A stretch of 64,000 bases of DNA from Streptosporangium becharense (GCF_014204985.1 NZ_JACHMP010000001.1:7502001-7566000); one strand, 5' to 3'. Shown: positions 32,654 through 40,585, counted from the first letter of the stretch. Notes: generated by a model not told the origin, from the letters alone. Program-made: numbers and translations.

Positions 32654-34288
32654 ATGGGCGTCAAAGACGGGTCCGGGGCACGGACGCGGCGGCTGCGGGA
32701 GGTGGCCCGCGAGGTCTTCGGCTGGCGGGAACTGCGGCCCGGACAACTGGAGGCCATGCGCCACCTGCTGTCCGGCGGCGACGCGCTCGTGGTCATGCCC
32801 ACCGGCAGCGGCAAGTCGGCCGTCTACCAGGTGCCCGCGCTGCTGCTCGACGGCCCCACCGTGGTCGTCTCACCGCTGATCGCGCTCCAGCGTGACCAGG
32901 TCGCCGGCCTGCGCGGCGCCGACGCCGGAGGAGCGGTCGCGGTCAACTCGGCGCAGTCCGGCGGCGGCGACTCCCTCGACGCCGTCCGCGCCGGCACGAC
33001 CGAGTTCGTGTTCCTCTCTCCCGAGCAACTGGCCAAACCCGAGACGGTCGAACGGCTCCGCGCCGCCCGCCCCTCGCTGATCGCCGTCGACGAGGCGCAC
33101 TGCGTCGCGGCCTGGGGGCACGACTTCCGCCCCGACTACCTGCGGCTGGGGCAGGTGATCGAGCGGCTCGGTCATCCGCCGGTGGTCGCGCTGACCGCCA
33201 CGGCCACCCCGTCGGTGCGGGAGGAGATCGTCTCGGCCCTCGGCCTGTCGGACGTCCGGCAGATCGTGCGCGGGTTCGACCGGCCCAACCTCGACCTGGA
33301 GGTGCGGCGCTTCACCTCCCAGGAGGACCTGCGCCGGGCCCTGGTGGAGGACGCCGCCTCCCGTAGCGGCCTCGGCCTGGTCTACGTCGCCACCCGCCGG
33401 GCCGCCGAGGAGTACGCCGACGCGCTGCGCGAGGCAGGCCGGCGCGCCGAGCCGTACCACGCGGGAATGAAGGCCGCCGACCGCCACCGGATCCACGAGA
33501 TGTTCCGCGACGACGAGCTGGACGTCGTCGTGGCGACCTCCGCGTTCGGCATGGGCATCGACAAGCCGGACGTCCGCTACGTGCTGCACGCCGCGCCGCC
33601 GGAGTCGCCCGACTCCTACTACCAGGAGATCGGCCGAGCCGGCCGGGACGGTGAGCCGTCGGCCGCGGTGCTCTTCTACCGGCCCGAAGACCTCGGGCTG
33701 CGCAGGTTCTTCGCCGGCGGCCGGGCGGACGAGGAACTGCTGTTGCGCGTCGCGACCCTCGTCCACGAGCACGGCGGCACGGTTCCCGCCCGCGAGCTCC
33801 GCGAGGTGCTCGGCATCGGCGCCACCCGGCTCACCCGCCTGGTGAACCTGCTGGAGCGGGCGGACGCGGTCGAGGTCACCGCGCGCGGTGACCTGCGCCG
33901 CGCCCGTGGCGGCCCCGGCCCGGAGGAGGCGGTCGCCCGGGCCGTCGAACTGGACGACACCCGCCGCCGCATCGACGAGTCGCGCATCGACATGATGCGC
34001 GGGTACGCCGAGACCACGGGCTGCCGCCGCCGGTTCCTGCTGGAGTACTTCGGGGAGCCGTACGAGCGCACCTGCGGGGCCTGCGACACCTGCCGGACGG
34101 GCGTCTCCACCGAGCCCGAGGCGGACGGCCCGTACGAGATGCACGCCCGGGTGCACCACAGCGCCTGGGGCGAGGGGATGGTGATGAGCCGCGAGAGCGA
34201 CCGGATCACCGTCCTGTTCGACGAGGTGGGCTACAAGACCCTCTCCCTGGAGGCCGTGGAGCGCGAGGACCTGCTGACGGTCGAGTAG
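32654..34288 (+). CDS. recQ: RecQ-type ATP-dependent DNA helicase
   Basis: The 544-residue 3'-5' helicase has motif 0 FGWRELRPGQLEAM, Walker A MPTGSGKS, the DEAH box with the RecQ aromatic loop (VDEAHCVAAWGHDFRPDY), motif III ALTATATP, motif V DVVVATSAFGMGID and motif VI YYQEIGRAGRDG. A C-terminal zinc site follows (CRRRFLLEYFGE then CGACDTC), and a winged-helix region precedes it. In place of HRDC the last about 55 residues (ARVHHSAWGEGMVMS, ITVLFDEVGYKTL) look like a DUF3553 domain. It acts in DNA repair. The ATG start begins MGVKDGSG; no operon partner is clear. Confidence 0.93.
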   Translation: MGVKDGSGARTRRLREVAREVFGWRELRPGQLEAMRHLLSGGDALVVMPTGSGKSAVYQVPALLLDGPTVVVSPLIALQRDQVAGLRGADAGGAVAVNSAQSGGGDSLDAVRAGTTEFVFLSPEQLAKPETVERLRAARPSLIAVDEAHCVAAWGHDFRPDYLRLGQVIERLGHPPVVALTATATPSVREEIVSALGLSDVRQIVRGFDRPNLDLEVRRFTSQEDLRRALVEDAASRSGLGLVYVATRRAAEEYADALREAGRRAEPYHAGMKAADRHRIHEMFRDDELDVVVATSAFGMGIDKPDVRYVLHAAPPESPDSYYQEIGRAGRDGEPSAAVLFYRPEDLGLRRFFAGGRADEELLLRVATLVHEHGGTVPARELREVLGIGATRLTRLVNLLERADAVEVTARGDLRRARGGPGPEEAVARAVELDDTRRRIDESRIDMMRGYAETTGCRRRFLLEYFGEPYERTCGACDTCRTGVSTEPEADGPYEMHARVHHSAWGEGMVMSRESDRITVLFDEVGYKTLSLEAVEREDLLTVE

Positions 34289-34342
34289 GACCTGTTCCGA
34301 GCTCAGATCTTCAGGCGGGCTGGGGTTTCGGATCCGCAAGAC

Positions 34343-34362
34343 GGCTCCGCGCAAGCGGAGTC
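34343..34362. terminator. Hairpin with GCAA tetraloop after recQ
   Basis: GGCTCCGC at 34343-34350 pairs with GCGGAGTC at 34355-34362 (one G-T pair) over GCAA, a stable GNRA loop. It may end recQ transcription. Confidence 0.5.
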
Positions 34363-34363
34363 C

Positions 34364-34633
34364 GTGTCGGCCGGGTCGAGGTCGGCCTGGCCGTGGGCGG
34401 CGAAGTTGGCGGGCGTCGCGCTGACCGCGTGGCTGGTGCACACCGGCCGTATCCCCATGCCGGAGAACGCCGCCGCGGCCCTTCGGGAAGTCGGAGTGAC
34501 GGAGGCCGAGGTCATCGCGATCCTTGAGCGGCTGGACCAGAGCGCGAGCCGCTGGCACGCCCTGGCGGTCGGTGAGTCGCTCACCATGGGCTGGCCCTGG
34601 CCGGAGCGACGCGGCGGGCGTCGCACCGCGTAG
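34364..34633 (+). CDS. Small hypothetical protein inside the inverted-repeat element
   Basis: From GTG 34364 the frame gives 89 residues (WAAKLAGVALTAWLVHTGRI, then VTEAEVIAILERLDQSASRW). It looks like a compact helical protein and I recognise no family. It lies in the same frame as recQ, 78 bases past the recQ stop, and the frame between is open. It could be a separate gene or a passenger fragment. There is no clear ribosome-binding site. Confidence 0.35.
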   Translation: MSAGSRSAWPWAAKLAGVALTAWLVHTGRIPMPENAAAALREVGVTEAEVIAILERLDQSASRWHALAVGESLTMGWPWPERRGGRRTA

Positions 34634-34755
34634 CGGCAAAGAACACGGTTCCGGCTGGGCTCCCCTTGACAGGTGAACGGGCAGCCGATCGCGTTGTCGA
34701 GCTGGTTCCACCGGTCACACGTCACCTTCTGAAGATCTGACCTCGGAACGGCCCC

Positions 34756-35217
34756 AAGGCCTGTATCAAAGATCTTGTGGCAAGATCGCGGGGTGCTGCG
34801 ACTCACCGATTTCATCATCGACTGCCCGGACACGATGAAGCTGGCGGCCTTCTACGCTGAGGTGACGGGCCGCCCGATCAAGGAAGGCAGCAACGAGAAC
34901 TGGGCCGGCATCACGTTCGGCGAGGTCGAGCTGGCCTTCATCCGGGTGGACGACTACCGCGCTCCGCAGTGGCCCGGCAGCGAGCACCCCAAGCAGTTCC
35001 ACCTCGACTTCGAAGTGGACGAGATCGAGTCCGAGCAGCGCCGCGTCCTCGACCTCGGCGCGACGCTGCAGCAGGACTTCATCGGCCCCGACGGCTACGG
35101 CTGGCGGGTCTACACCGACCCCATCGGTCACCCCTTCTGTCTGTGCCGCAACAAGGGCGTCACCTGGACCGACCAGGGCCTGATCTGGCCCAAGCATGAC
35201 TAAGGCCTGTATCGAAG
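34756..35217. repeat. Direct repeats flanking the VOC gene
   Basis: AAGGCCTGTATCAAAG at 34756-34771 and AAGGCCTGTATCGAAG at 35202-35217 differ at one base and bracket the VOC gene; the second copy directly follows its stop codon. A perfect hairpin GATCTTG-TGG-CAAGATC (34771-34787) adjoins the first copy. Confidence 0.7.
34793..35203 (+). CDS. VOC-superfamily (glyoxalase-like) protein
   Basis: The 136-residue protein is a single glyoxalase-like unit: LTDFIIDCPDTMKLAAFYAE, then WAGITFGEVELAFIRV, HPKQFHLDFEVDEIES and GWRVYTDPIGHPFCLC. His in QFHLDF and Glu/His near the end could form the metal site. Function is unknown; the group includes resistance proteins and small-molecule isomerases. GTG 34793 was chosen because family members begin near LRLTDF; no strong ribosome-binding site is present. 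It lies between direct repeats in a mobile-looking patch. Confidence 0.72.
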   Translation: MLRLTDFIIDCPDTMKLAAFYAEVTGRPIKEGSNENWAGITFGEVELAFIRVDDYRAPQWPGSEHPKQFHLDFEVDEIESEQRRVLDLGATLQQDFIGPDGYGWRVYTDPIGHPFCLCRNKGVTWTDQGLIWPKHD

Positions 35218-35693
35218 TGCCGGTCAGAGCCATTCGCTGATCGCGGCGACCACCGCGAGTCCCGGCCTGCCGACCGGGCTGATATCGGGCCGGTCGCGAC
35301 GGGCGTTCGAACGGTTCCCGGCCCATGCCCCGGTCACGCCGCGAACGGGCGTCGCAGCGGGGCCGCCCCGAGGAAGGACCGCCGAGCGACATCGGCGGTC
35401 TTGGGGGTGCCCGCCGCCGGGCGAGGAGTCGCTTCAAGCCTCTCCAAGGACGCACAAGCCACTGGCAACGCACGGATGACACCGTGACCACTCCCGGGAA
35501 GCGGCGAACAGGGGGACCGGGGCGTCGAAGGCGGTGAGTCCGCAGGGTCACTCACCTCCGGCGGCCGGCCCCACCGCCTCCCGAGGGACGGTACGGCCCC
35601 GCCGCCCGCGACCGCCGGCTGGCCCGGCATGGCGGGCGTCGAGCATCCGAGCCGGATCACCGCTTTCGTTCCCATGGAAGGATCAGGATCATC
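35204..35693. other. Intergenic region, possible transposase remnant on the minus strand
   Basis: This 490-bp gap has no confident gene. On the minus strand a frame reading NARRDRPDISPVGRPGLAV then VAAISEWL ends at 35224, right beside the second direct repeat. That resembles the tail of a transposase next to an IS end, but I could not confirm a family. The rest is ordinary GC-rich sequence. Confidence 0.3.
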
Positions 35694-36962
35694 GTGCGTT
35701 TCCGTCTTCCCCTCGTAACGGCCGCGGTTTTGCTCGCGGCCGCCGTCGGGGCCGGCCCCGGGATGGCCGCGACCGCCCCGGGACCGGCCGCCGAAGCCAC
35801 ACCGCCGGTACCCGCCGGCTCTTCCGACTACCTGTCTCCTCAGGACCGGCAGGCCATGACACGGCAGGAGCCGCTCGTCCGGGCGGCGTCCCGGATCCGT
35901 CAGCTCGTCGAGGGCGGGGCCGACGCGGGATACGCGGGTCTCGAGATCGCCGGTGACCAGGTGCTCCTGTGGTGGAAGGGCACGCCGTCCGCGGCGGTGG
36001 CCCGCGCCGCGCGTGACGCGGGCGTCCCGGTCGAGGTCAGGGCCGCCGCGCATTCCAGGCGGGAGTTACGGGCCGCCGCCGACCGGCTGTGGCGGTCGGC
36101 GGGCGTCGAACACGGTGGCCGGGTTCACGCGCTCAAGGTGTTCTCCGACGGCAGGGGTCTGGAGGCGGCGGTCCGCCCGGGGCAGGCCCGCGGCCTCGCC
36201 GCGCTCCCCGATGCCGGCGTTCCGGTGGCCCTGGCCGAGCGTGATCAGTTCACACCCACCAGACGATGCGACGACAGGCCCGCGTGGTCCGGCGGGGCCG
36301 CCATCCGCAACGAGGCGGTCGGCAGCTTCGGCCCGTGCGGCGGAGACGCCAACCTGGGGTACAACTGCACCGCCGGGTTCGGCGTGCGCATCGGCACCGC
36401 CGAGTATCTCCTGACCGCCGGTCATTGCGGCGTCCGGGGAAGCGTCTTCTACGACGGCTCCGGTCAGCGGCGCATCGGGCAGGCGACGCACAAGAACCAG
36501 TCCCACGACCTGCTGCTCATCGAGACGGACGCGACGAGCCGTATCTGGGACGGCGCTCCCGGCGTCAGCGACTTCACCAAGCCGGTGGTCGGCTGGGGCT
36601 GGACCGCCTCCGGGCAGTCGCTGTGCTACTCGGGCGTGTACTCCGGGGCGAGGTGCGGGTTCACGGTCGACGGCGAGTACACCACGATATGCGGTGAGCT
36701 CCACGTGGGCGGCACGTTCGAGTGCTGGAACGACATGATCTCCGCGAAGGGATCGTCCGGCGGGAGAGAGTTCGCCAGGAGGGGTGACAGCGGGGCCCCG
36801 GTCTTCTCCCTGATCAACGACTACTCGTGGGCGCAGGCGGCCGGAACCGTGAGCGGCTACATCGACGGCGGAGACGCCGAGTGGATCGTCTTCCAGGACT
36901 TCGGCACGGCGACCCGTGACTTCCCCGGCCTGAACACGATCAATCTCGTCGAACCCATGTGA
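35694..36962 (+). CDS. Secreted S1-family trypsin/alpha-lytic-like serine protease
   Basis: The 422-residue precursor has a signal peptide ending near GMAATA and a pro-region of about 170 residues. The protease domain carries His at about 243 (LLTAGHCG), Asp at about 272 (SHDLLLIE) and Ser at about 366 (RRGDSGAPVF), the S1 triad. Several Cys pairs in the mature part (CGGDANLGYNC, CYSGVYSGARC, ICGELHVGGTFEC) suit an extracellular enzyme. The pro-domain (LEIAGDQVLLWWKGTPSAAV) resembles the folding domains of the streptogrisin/alpha-lytic type. GTG 35694 has AGGA upstream. A strong hairpin separates it from a convergent pseudogene. Confidence 0.9.
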   Translation: MRFRLPLVTAAVLLAAAVGAGPGMAATAPGPAAEATPPVPAGSSDYLSPQDRQAMTRQEPLVRAASRIRQLVEGGADAGYAGLEIAGDQVLLWWKGTPSAAVARAARDAGVPVEVRAAAHSRRELRAAADRLWRSAGVEHGGRVHALKVFSDGRGLEAAVRPGQARGLAALPDAGVPVALAERDQFTPTRRCDDRPAWSGGAAIRNEAVGSFGPCGGDANLGYNCTAGFGVRIGTAEYLLTAGHCGVRGSVFYDGSGQRRIGQATHKNQSHDLLLIETDATSRIWDGAPGVSDFTKPVVGWGWTASGQSLCYSGVYSGARCGFTVDGEYTTICGELHVGGTFECWNDMISAKGSSGGREFARRGDSGAPVFSLINDYSWAQAAGTVSGYIDGGDAEWIVFQDFGTATRDFPGLNTINLVEPM

Positions 36963-37005
36963 CAGGATCCCGTGCCGGGCGTGCGTGCGGGCCCCGGCAC
37001 CCCGC

Positions 37006-37047
37006 GACCAGGTACGGTCCGGTCTTCCATCCGGGCCGTACCTGGTC
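37006..37047. terminator. Long bidirectional hairpin terminator
   Basis: GACCAGGTACGG at 37006-37017 pairs perfectly with 37036-37047. Inner CCGG/CCGG pairs and one T-G pair extend it to about 17 bp with an 8-base loop. It follows the S1 protease gene. Confidence 0.8.
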
Positions 37048-37091
37048 CGTCGTCCGGCGTCCGTCGTCCGGAGCCCGTTGCCTGAGCCGGA

Positions 37092-37443
37092 CTACTTGCG
37101 GGTGATGTCGGACTCGGAGTACAGGCAGTGGGTGCCGTCGGGTCCGGAGCCGAGCTTGGTGGGCTCGCTGCCCTTGGGCACGCCCTGTACCTCTCGCAGA
37201 TGGTGGCGCTGCCGTACACGATGATCCGGCTGAAGCGCGCGGTGTCGCCCCAGTTGGAGTTGATCCCGGCCGGCGCCTTTGTGGAACCGGCGGTGACGCC
37301 GTCCATGACCACGTGCCGCTGGTAGGAGCTGGAGCAGTTGCCGCAGGCCCGGTAGAGCCTGCCCGCGCCGTGCACCTGGAAGTTCCTGATGGTGAGCCTG
37401 CCGGCGCCGTTGTGCTGGAAGACCTTGTTGGAACCGGAGACGC
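37092..37443 (-). pseudogene. Pectate lyase (PL3-type) C-terminal fragment with a frameshift
   Basis: The minus strand encodes VSGSNKVFQHNGAGRLTIRN, then FQVHGAGRLYRACGNCSSSY, VMDGVTAGSTKAPAGINSNW and FSRIIVYGSATICERY. This is the end of a Streptomyces-type secreted pectate lyase. At about 37187-37190 one base is missing, and the tail (QGVPKGSEPTKLGSGPDG, then HCLYSESDITRK and stop) continues in another frame. Roughly the N-terminal half, including the signal peptide, is absent beyond 37443. It is non-functional. Confidence 0.8.
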
Positions 37444-37617
37444 GCGGCGGGCGATGAGGCCGGTGGACACCCGGGAGCGGGAAGCCGCTGCTCCGTCACT
37501 GCCCGGAAACCGGCGAGCCGGACGGGGAGGCCGCACTGTCCCGCCACGCGGGCGATGAAACTTTCACCGGCCGCCTCGGAGGGGGTCCGGCTTGCGGGCC
37601 GGCTCCCCCTTCAGGGG

Positions 37618-38436
37618 TCAGTGTCCGGTCTTGCGGGCGACCCCGCCCATGGACCACGTCTTCTGGCGGCCCAGCGTGGACAGCGGGTTGTCCGGGCGCC
37701 AGTGGCGGGCGTACACCAGCCCCGGCTCGACCAGCTCCAGCCCGTCGAAGAAACGCAGCACCTCGGCGCTGGTGCGGGAGGCGTCCTCGGCGCGGCCGAG
37801 AACCTGCCGGTAGACGTCGACCAGCGGACCGGCCGCCTCCGGACGCACGTCGAAGACGGCGTGGCCGATCACGAAGTAGCTGCCGGCCGCCACCGCGTCG
37901 CGCAGCACGGACACGCTCTTGAACGGGTCGTCCTCGTCGGGGATGAACTGCAGCGCGGATCGGATGATGACGGCCACCGGCAGGTCGAGGTCGACGAGCC
38001 GCCGCAGTCCGGGGTCGGCGAGCAGGGCATCCGGATTGAGGACGTGCCCCTCGACGACGGCGGTGCGGTCGTCGGTGGCGAGCAGGGCACGGGCGTGCGA
38101 GAGCACGACCGGGTCGGCGGCCACGTAGGCCACCCGCGCTCCGGAATCGAGGGAGCGGGCCACCTGGTGCACGTTGTTCTGCGTGGGCAGACCCGAGTCG
38201 ATGACGACGAACTGGGTGACGCCCTCCCCGACGAGGAAGCGCACCGCCCGCCCGATGAAGGCGTTGGCCTCCCTGGCCATGTCCCTGACCTCGGGGGCGA
38301 TGGCGAGCACCTTCTCGGCCGCGCGACGGTCGGCGGCGAAGTTGTCCTTGCCGCCGAGGAAGTAGTCGTTCATCCGGGCGACGTTGGGCACGCTCGTGTC
38401 CAGGCCCGGCCCGGACCGCCGGGTCGCGTCGCTCAT
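37618..38436 (-). CDS. DUF574 SAM-dependent methyltransferase-like protein (degenerate motif I)
   Basis: The 272-residue protein belongs to the actinobacterial DUF574/Methyltransf_19 group: VPNVARMNDYFLGGKDNFAA at the start, HARALLATDDRTAVVEG in the middle, FFDGLELVEPGLV near the end. The SAM-binding motif I reads VVIDSGLPT, where the paralogue next door has VDIGCGLPT, so cofactor binding may be weakened. Paralogues are abundant in these genomes and have no known substrate. ATG 38436 has GGAGGAG upstream. It lies about 96 bp downstream of the paralogue, probably in one unit. Confidence 0.85.
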   Translation of the reverse strand: MSDATRRSGPGLDTSVPNVARMNDYFLGGKDNFAADRRAAEKVLAIAPEVRDMAREANAFIGRAVRFLVGEGVTQFVVIDSGLPTQNNVHQVARSLDSGARVAYVAADPVVLSHARALLATDDRTAVVEGHVLNPDALLADPGLRRLVDLDLPVAVIIRSALQFIPDEDDPFKSVSVLRDAVAAGSYFVIGHAVFDVRPEAAGPLVDVYRQVLGRAEDASRTSAEVLRFFDGLELVEPGLVYARHWRPDNPLSTLGRQKTWSMGGVARKTGH

Positions 38437-38532
38437 GTGCCGTCTCCTCCGCTCGTGACACCGGGCGACGACGTTCGCGAACGGGTGTCAGGGCAAGATC
38501 CCGAGGCTGGAACCCCGGTTTCAGCGGGGATT

Positions 38533-39348
38533 CTATCCCTTCCGCCCGATCCCGCCGACGACCCACACCGCGTCCGGGTGGTGTGGCCCCGGCCCGTCGG
38601 GCCGCCACCGCGGGAGGTGGACCACGCCTGGCTCGACCAGTTCCAGTCCGTCGAAGAAGACCTCGACCTCGGCTCTGCTCCGCAGGTTGGCGCGGTACGG
38701 CCCGGTGACCGACCCCTGCCTCTGGTAGAGGGCGGCGAGCCGGGCGGTCCTGTCCGGGCACAGATCGCGGACCGCGTGCGACAGGGCCAGGTAGCCGCCC
38801 GGCGCCATGGCCTTCTGCAGACCGGTGGTGATCTGCATGGCTTGCACGTCGTCGGTGACGTCGGTCAGGACGGAGAAGAGCAGGAACGCCACGGGCCGGC
38901 CGAGGTCGATCGTCGCGGTGAGCCGGGGATGGGTGAGGAGCCGTTCCGGGTCACGGGCGTCGGCCTCGACGACCGTGACCACGCTCTCGTCCTTCAGCAG
39001 CGCTCTGGCGTGTGTGACGACCATCGGGTCGTTGTCGACGTAGACCACCCGTGCGTCCGGTGCGACGGTGTGCAGGACCTGGTGCACGCTGTCCCGGGTC
39101 GGCAGGCCGCAGCCGATGTCGACGAACTGACGGACGCCGGCCCCGGCGAGGAAGCCGACCGCCCGCCGGAGGAATCTGCGGCCCTCCCGGGCCAGGACGG
39201 GAAGCTCCGGGGCGATGGCGAGCGACGCCCGCGCGGCCTCCCGGTCGGCGGCGAAGTTGTTCTTGCCGCCGAGGAGGTAGTCGGTTATCCGGCTCACGCT
39301 CGGAACCGCGGGGTCGAATCTGGGGCGCTCAGGCGGGGGCGACGCCAT
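38533..39348 (-). CDS. DUF574 SAM-dependent methyltransferase
   Basis: The 271-residue protein is a standard DUF574 member: VPSVSRITDYLLGGKNNFAA, SAM motif I FVDIGCGLPTRDSVHQV, acidic motif II YVDNDPMVVTHARALL, VTVVEADARDP and FFDGLELVEPGVVHL. It should bind S-adenosylmethionine; the acceptor is unknown. ATG 39348 (MASPPPERP) is preferred because GGAGG lies 5 bases before it. The upstream ATG at 39360 overlaps that site. It is the first gene of a tandem pair created by duplication. Confidence 0.88.
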   Translation of the reverse strand: MASPPPERPRFDPAVPSVSRITDYLLGGKNNFAADREAARASLAIAPELPVLAREGRRFLRRAVGFLAGAGVRQFVDIGCGLPTRDSVHQVLHTVAPDARVVYVDNDPMVVTHARALLKDESVVTVVEADARDPERLLTHPRLTATIDLGRPVAFLLFSVLTDVTDDVQAMQITTGLQKAMAPGGYLALSHAVRDLCPDRTARLAALYQRQGSVTGPYRANLRSRAEVEVFFDGLELVEPGVVHLPRWRPDGPGPHHPDAVWVVGGIGRKG

Positions 39349-39616
39349 GTCGTCCTCCATCGGGGGTGCGAGTCTCAGCGGAGACTATCGGCCCGCCCTG
39401 CGGTGTGGCGTATTTTCGCCCTCTGTCCTTTTTCTCCTGGCGGTCTCCTCCGCGGTGCCCGGTCCCTCCCTTCGGCGTTCTCCGCGCTGTGCCTGAACCG
39501 GCGCCCGAATCGGTGCCCCCACCCTGCCCGCGGCGCATCCATGGCGTGTCCATGGCGTGTCCGTGTGCGCGACGCGGCGCCGAACCGGGACGGCGGCCCC
39601 GGGGCGTGCCGGCCGG

Positions 39617-40189
39617 TCAGTGGCAGGCTTCCAGGTGCCGAGGCGCGGGGGGAAGGGCGAAGACCGCCCAGACGGCCTTGCCGCGCGTCTCCAGCGGAGC
39701 CCAGCCCCACGTCTCGCTCACTCCTTCGACGAGCTGCAGTCCCCGGCCGTTCTCCGCCTCGTAGTCCGGCTCGCGCAGGCGGGGTGCCTGGTCGCTGGGG
39801 TCGGTGACCGCGCACAGCACGGAACGCTCGGTGCGGCACAGGACGACCCGTACGTCGGGGGCGGGGCGAGGGTCGAGGAGGCTGTGGGTGCCGTGCCGTA
39901 CGGCGTTGGTCACCAGTTCGGCGAGCACGACGCCGGTGTCGTCGATCAGCGACTCCAGTTCCCAGGACGTCAGTGCCCTGGTGGCGAACTCGCGGGCGGT
40001 CCGTGCGGCACAGGGGTCGTGGCGCAGGCTCCGCACGGCCATCTGTATCTGCCCGACGTGGCCTTCGCCGCCGGCCCATGGGGGCAGGCCGTTGGGCGGG
40101 AGGACGTGATCGAGCATCGACAACCACCGTTCCCACCCGCCGACCTCGGCTCGGACGGGGGTGGCTTCATGTCTTGGGTAACCAGGCAT
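39617..40189 (-). CDS. HATPase_c anti-sigma/serine kinase-like ATP-binding protein
   Basis: The 190-residue protein has the RsbW/SpoIIAB-type GHKL fold: N-box VLAELVTNAVRHG and G-box ENGRGLQLVEGVSETWG, ending in GKAVWAVFALP. Such small ATPases bind sigma factors or anti-anti-sigma proteins in actinomycete regulatory networks. An N-terminal extension of about 50 residues precedes the fold. ATG 40189 is preferred over TTG 40231 and GTG 40219, which lack support. It is divergent from a DUF397 gene and an XRE regulator, a recurring actinomycete arrangement, across a palindromic site. Confidence 0.85.
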   Translation of the reverse strand: MPGYPRHEATPVRAEVGGWERWLSMLDHVLPPNGLPPWAGGEGHVGQIQMAVRSLRHDPCAARTAREFATRALTSWELESLIDDTGVVLAELVTNAVRHGTHSLLDPRPAPDVRVVLCRTERSVLCAVTDPSDQAPRLREPDYEAENGRGLQLVEGVSETWGWAPLETRGKAVWAVFALPPAPRHLEACH

Positions 40190-40257
40190 CGGCGACCTTG
40201 GGGGAGGCGTGACGATCACATAACAGGGCAATCCGCTTAGTCATCTTGCATGCCGTG

Positions 40258-40297
40258 TTGTGCATAAGCAAGTACAGATGCACGTGCATCTGCACAA
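40258..40297. promoter_or_regulatory. Nested palindromic operator
   Basis: A perfect 18-bp palindrome CAGATGCACGTGCATCTG at 40275-40292 is nested within TTGTGCA (40258-40264) and TGCACAA (40291-40297). TATGCT at 40304-40309 could be a -10 box for the DUF397 gene. The likely ligand is an XRE protein such as the one at 40724; this is inference. Confidence 0.6.
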
Positions 40298-40348
40298 AAG
40301 GTCTATGCTCGTCTCGTCGTTCCCCTGCCTGATCGGTGAGAGGCGAGG

Positions 40349-40585
40349 ATGAATCAGCCGTACAACGGCATGTCGGCCACGCTGATGGAAGGCGTCGCCT
40401 GGCGCAAGAGTCGCTTCAGCAATCCCAGCGGGAACTGCGTGGAGCTCGCCGAGCTGCCCGGTGGCGACGTCGCCATGCGCAACTCCCGGGATCCCGAGGG
40501 GGCGGCGCTGATCTACACCCGGAGTGAGATCGACGCGTTCGTCCGAGGGGTCAAGCGGGGGGACTTCGACGATCTGATCGCCTGA
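40349..40585 (+). CDS. DUF397 domain protein
   Basis: The 78-residue protein has the DUF397 core WRKSRFSNPSGNCVELAELP, VAMRNSRDPEG and the ending IYTRSEIDAFVRGVKRGDFD. These small proteins are nearly always paired with XRE/DUF5753 regulators in actinomycetes and may act as toxin-like or co-regulatory partners. Here the XRE gene follows 138 bp downstream. ATG 40349 follows GAGAGGCGAGG closely. Confidence 0.9.
   Translation: MNQPYNGMSATLMEGVAWRKSRFSNPSGNCVELAELPGGDVAMRNSRDPEGAALIYTRSEIDAFVRGVKRGDFDDLIA

Larger units (their letters stand above)
34294..34749. mobile_element. MITE-like element bounded by 21-bp inverted repeats
   Basis: The left end (34294-34314, GTTCCGAG then C then TCAGATCTTCAG) and the reverse complement of the right end (34729-34749) match at 20 of 21 positions. 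The 456-bp interior has no transposase, only one small frame. It begins 6 bases after the recQ stop. No target-site duplication is obvious. It looks like a non-autonomous or decayed insertion-sequence derivative. Confidence 0.55.

Noticed and set aside
35334-36053. A 239-residue minus-strand frame at the start of the S1 protease gene
   Set aside because: It has no recognisable domain and overlaps the signal peptide and pro-region of a clear secreted protease.
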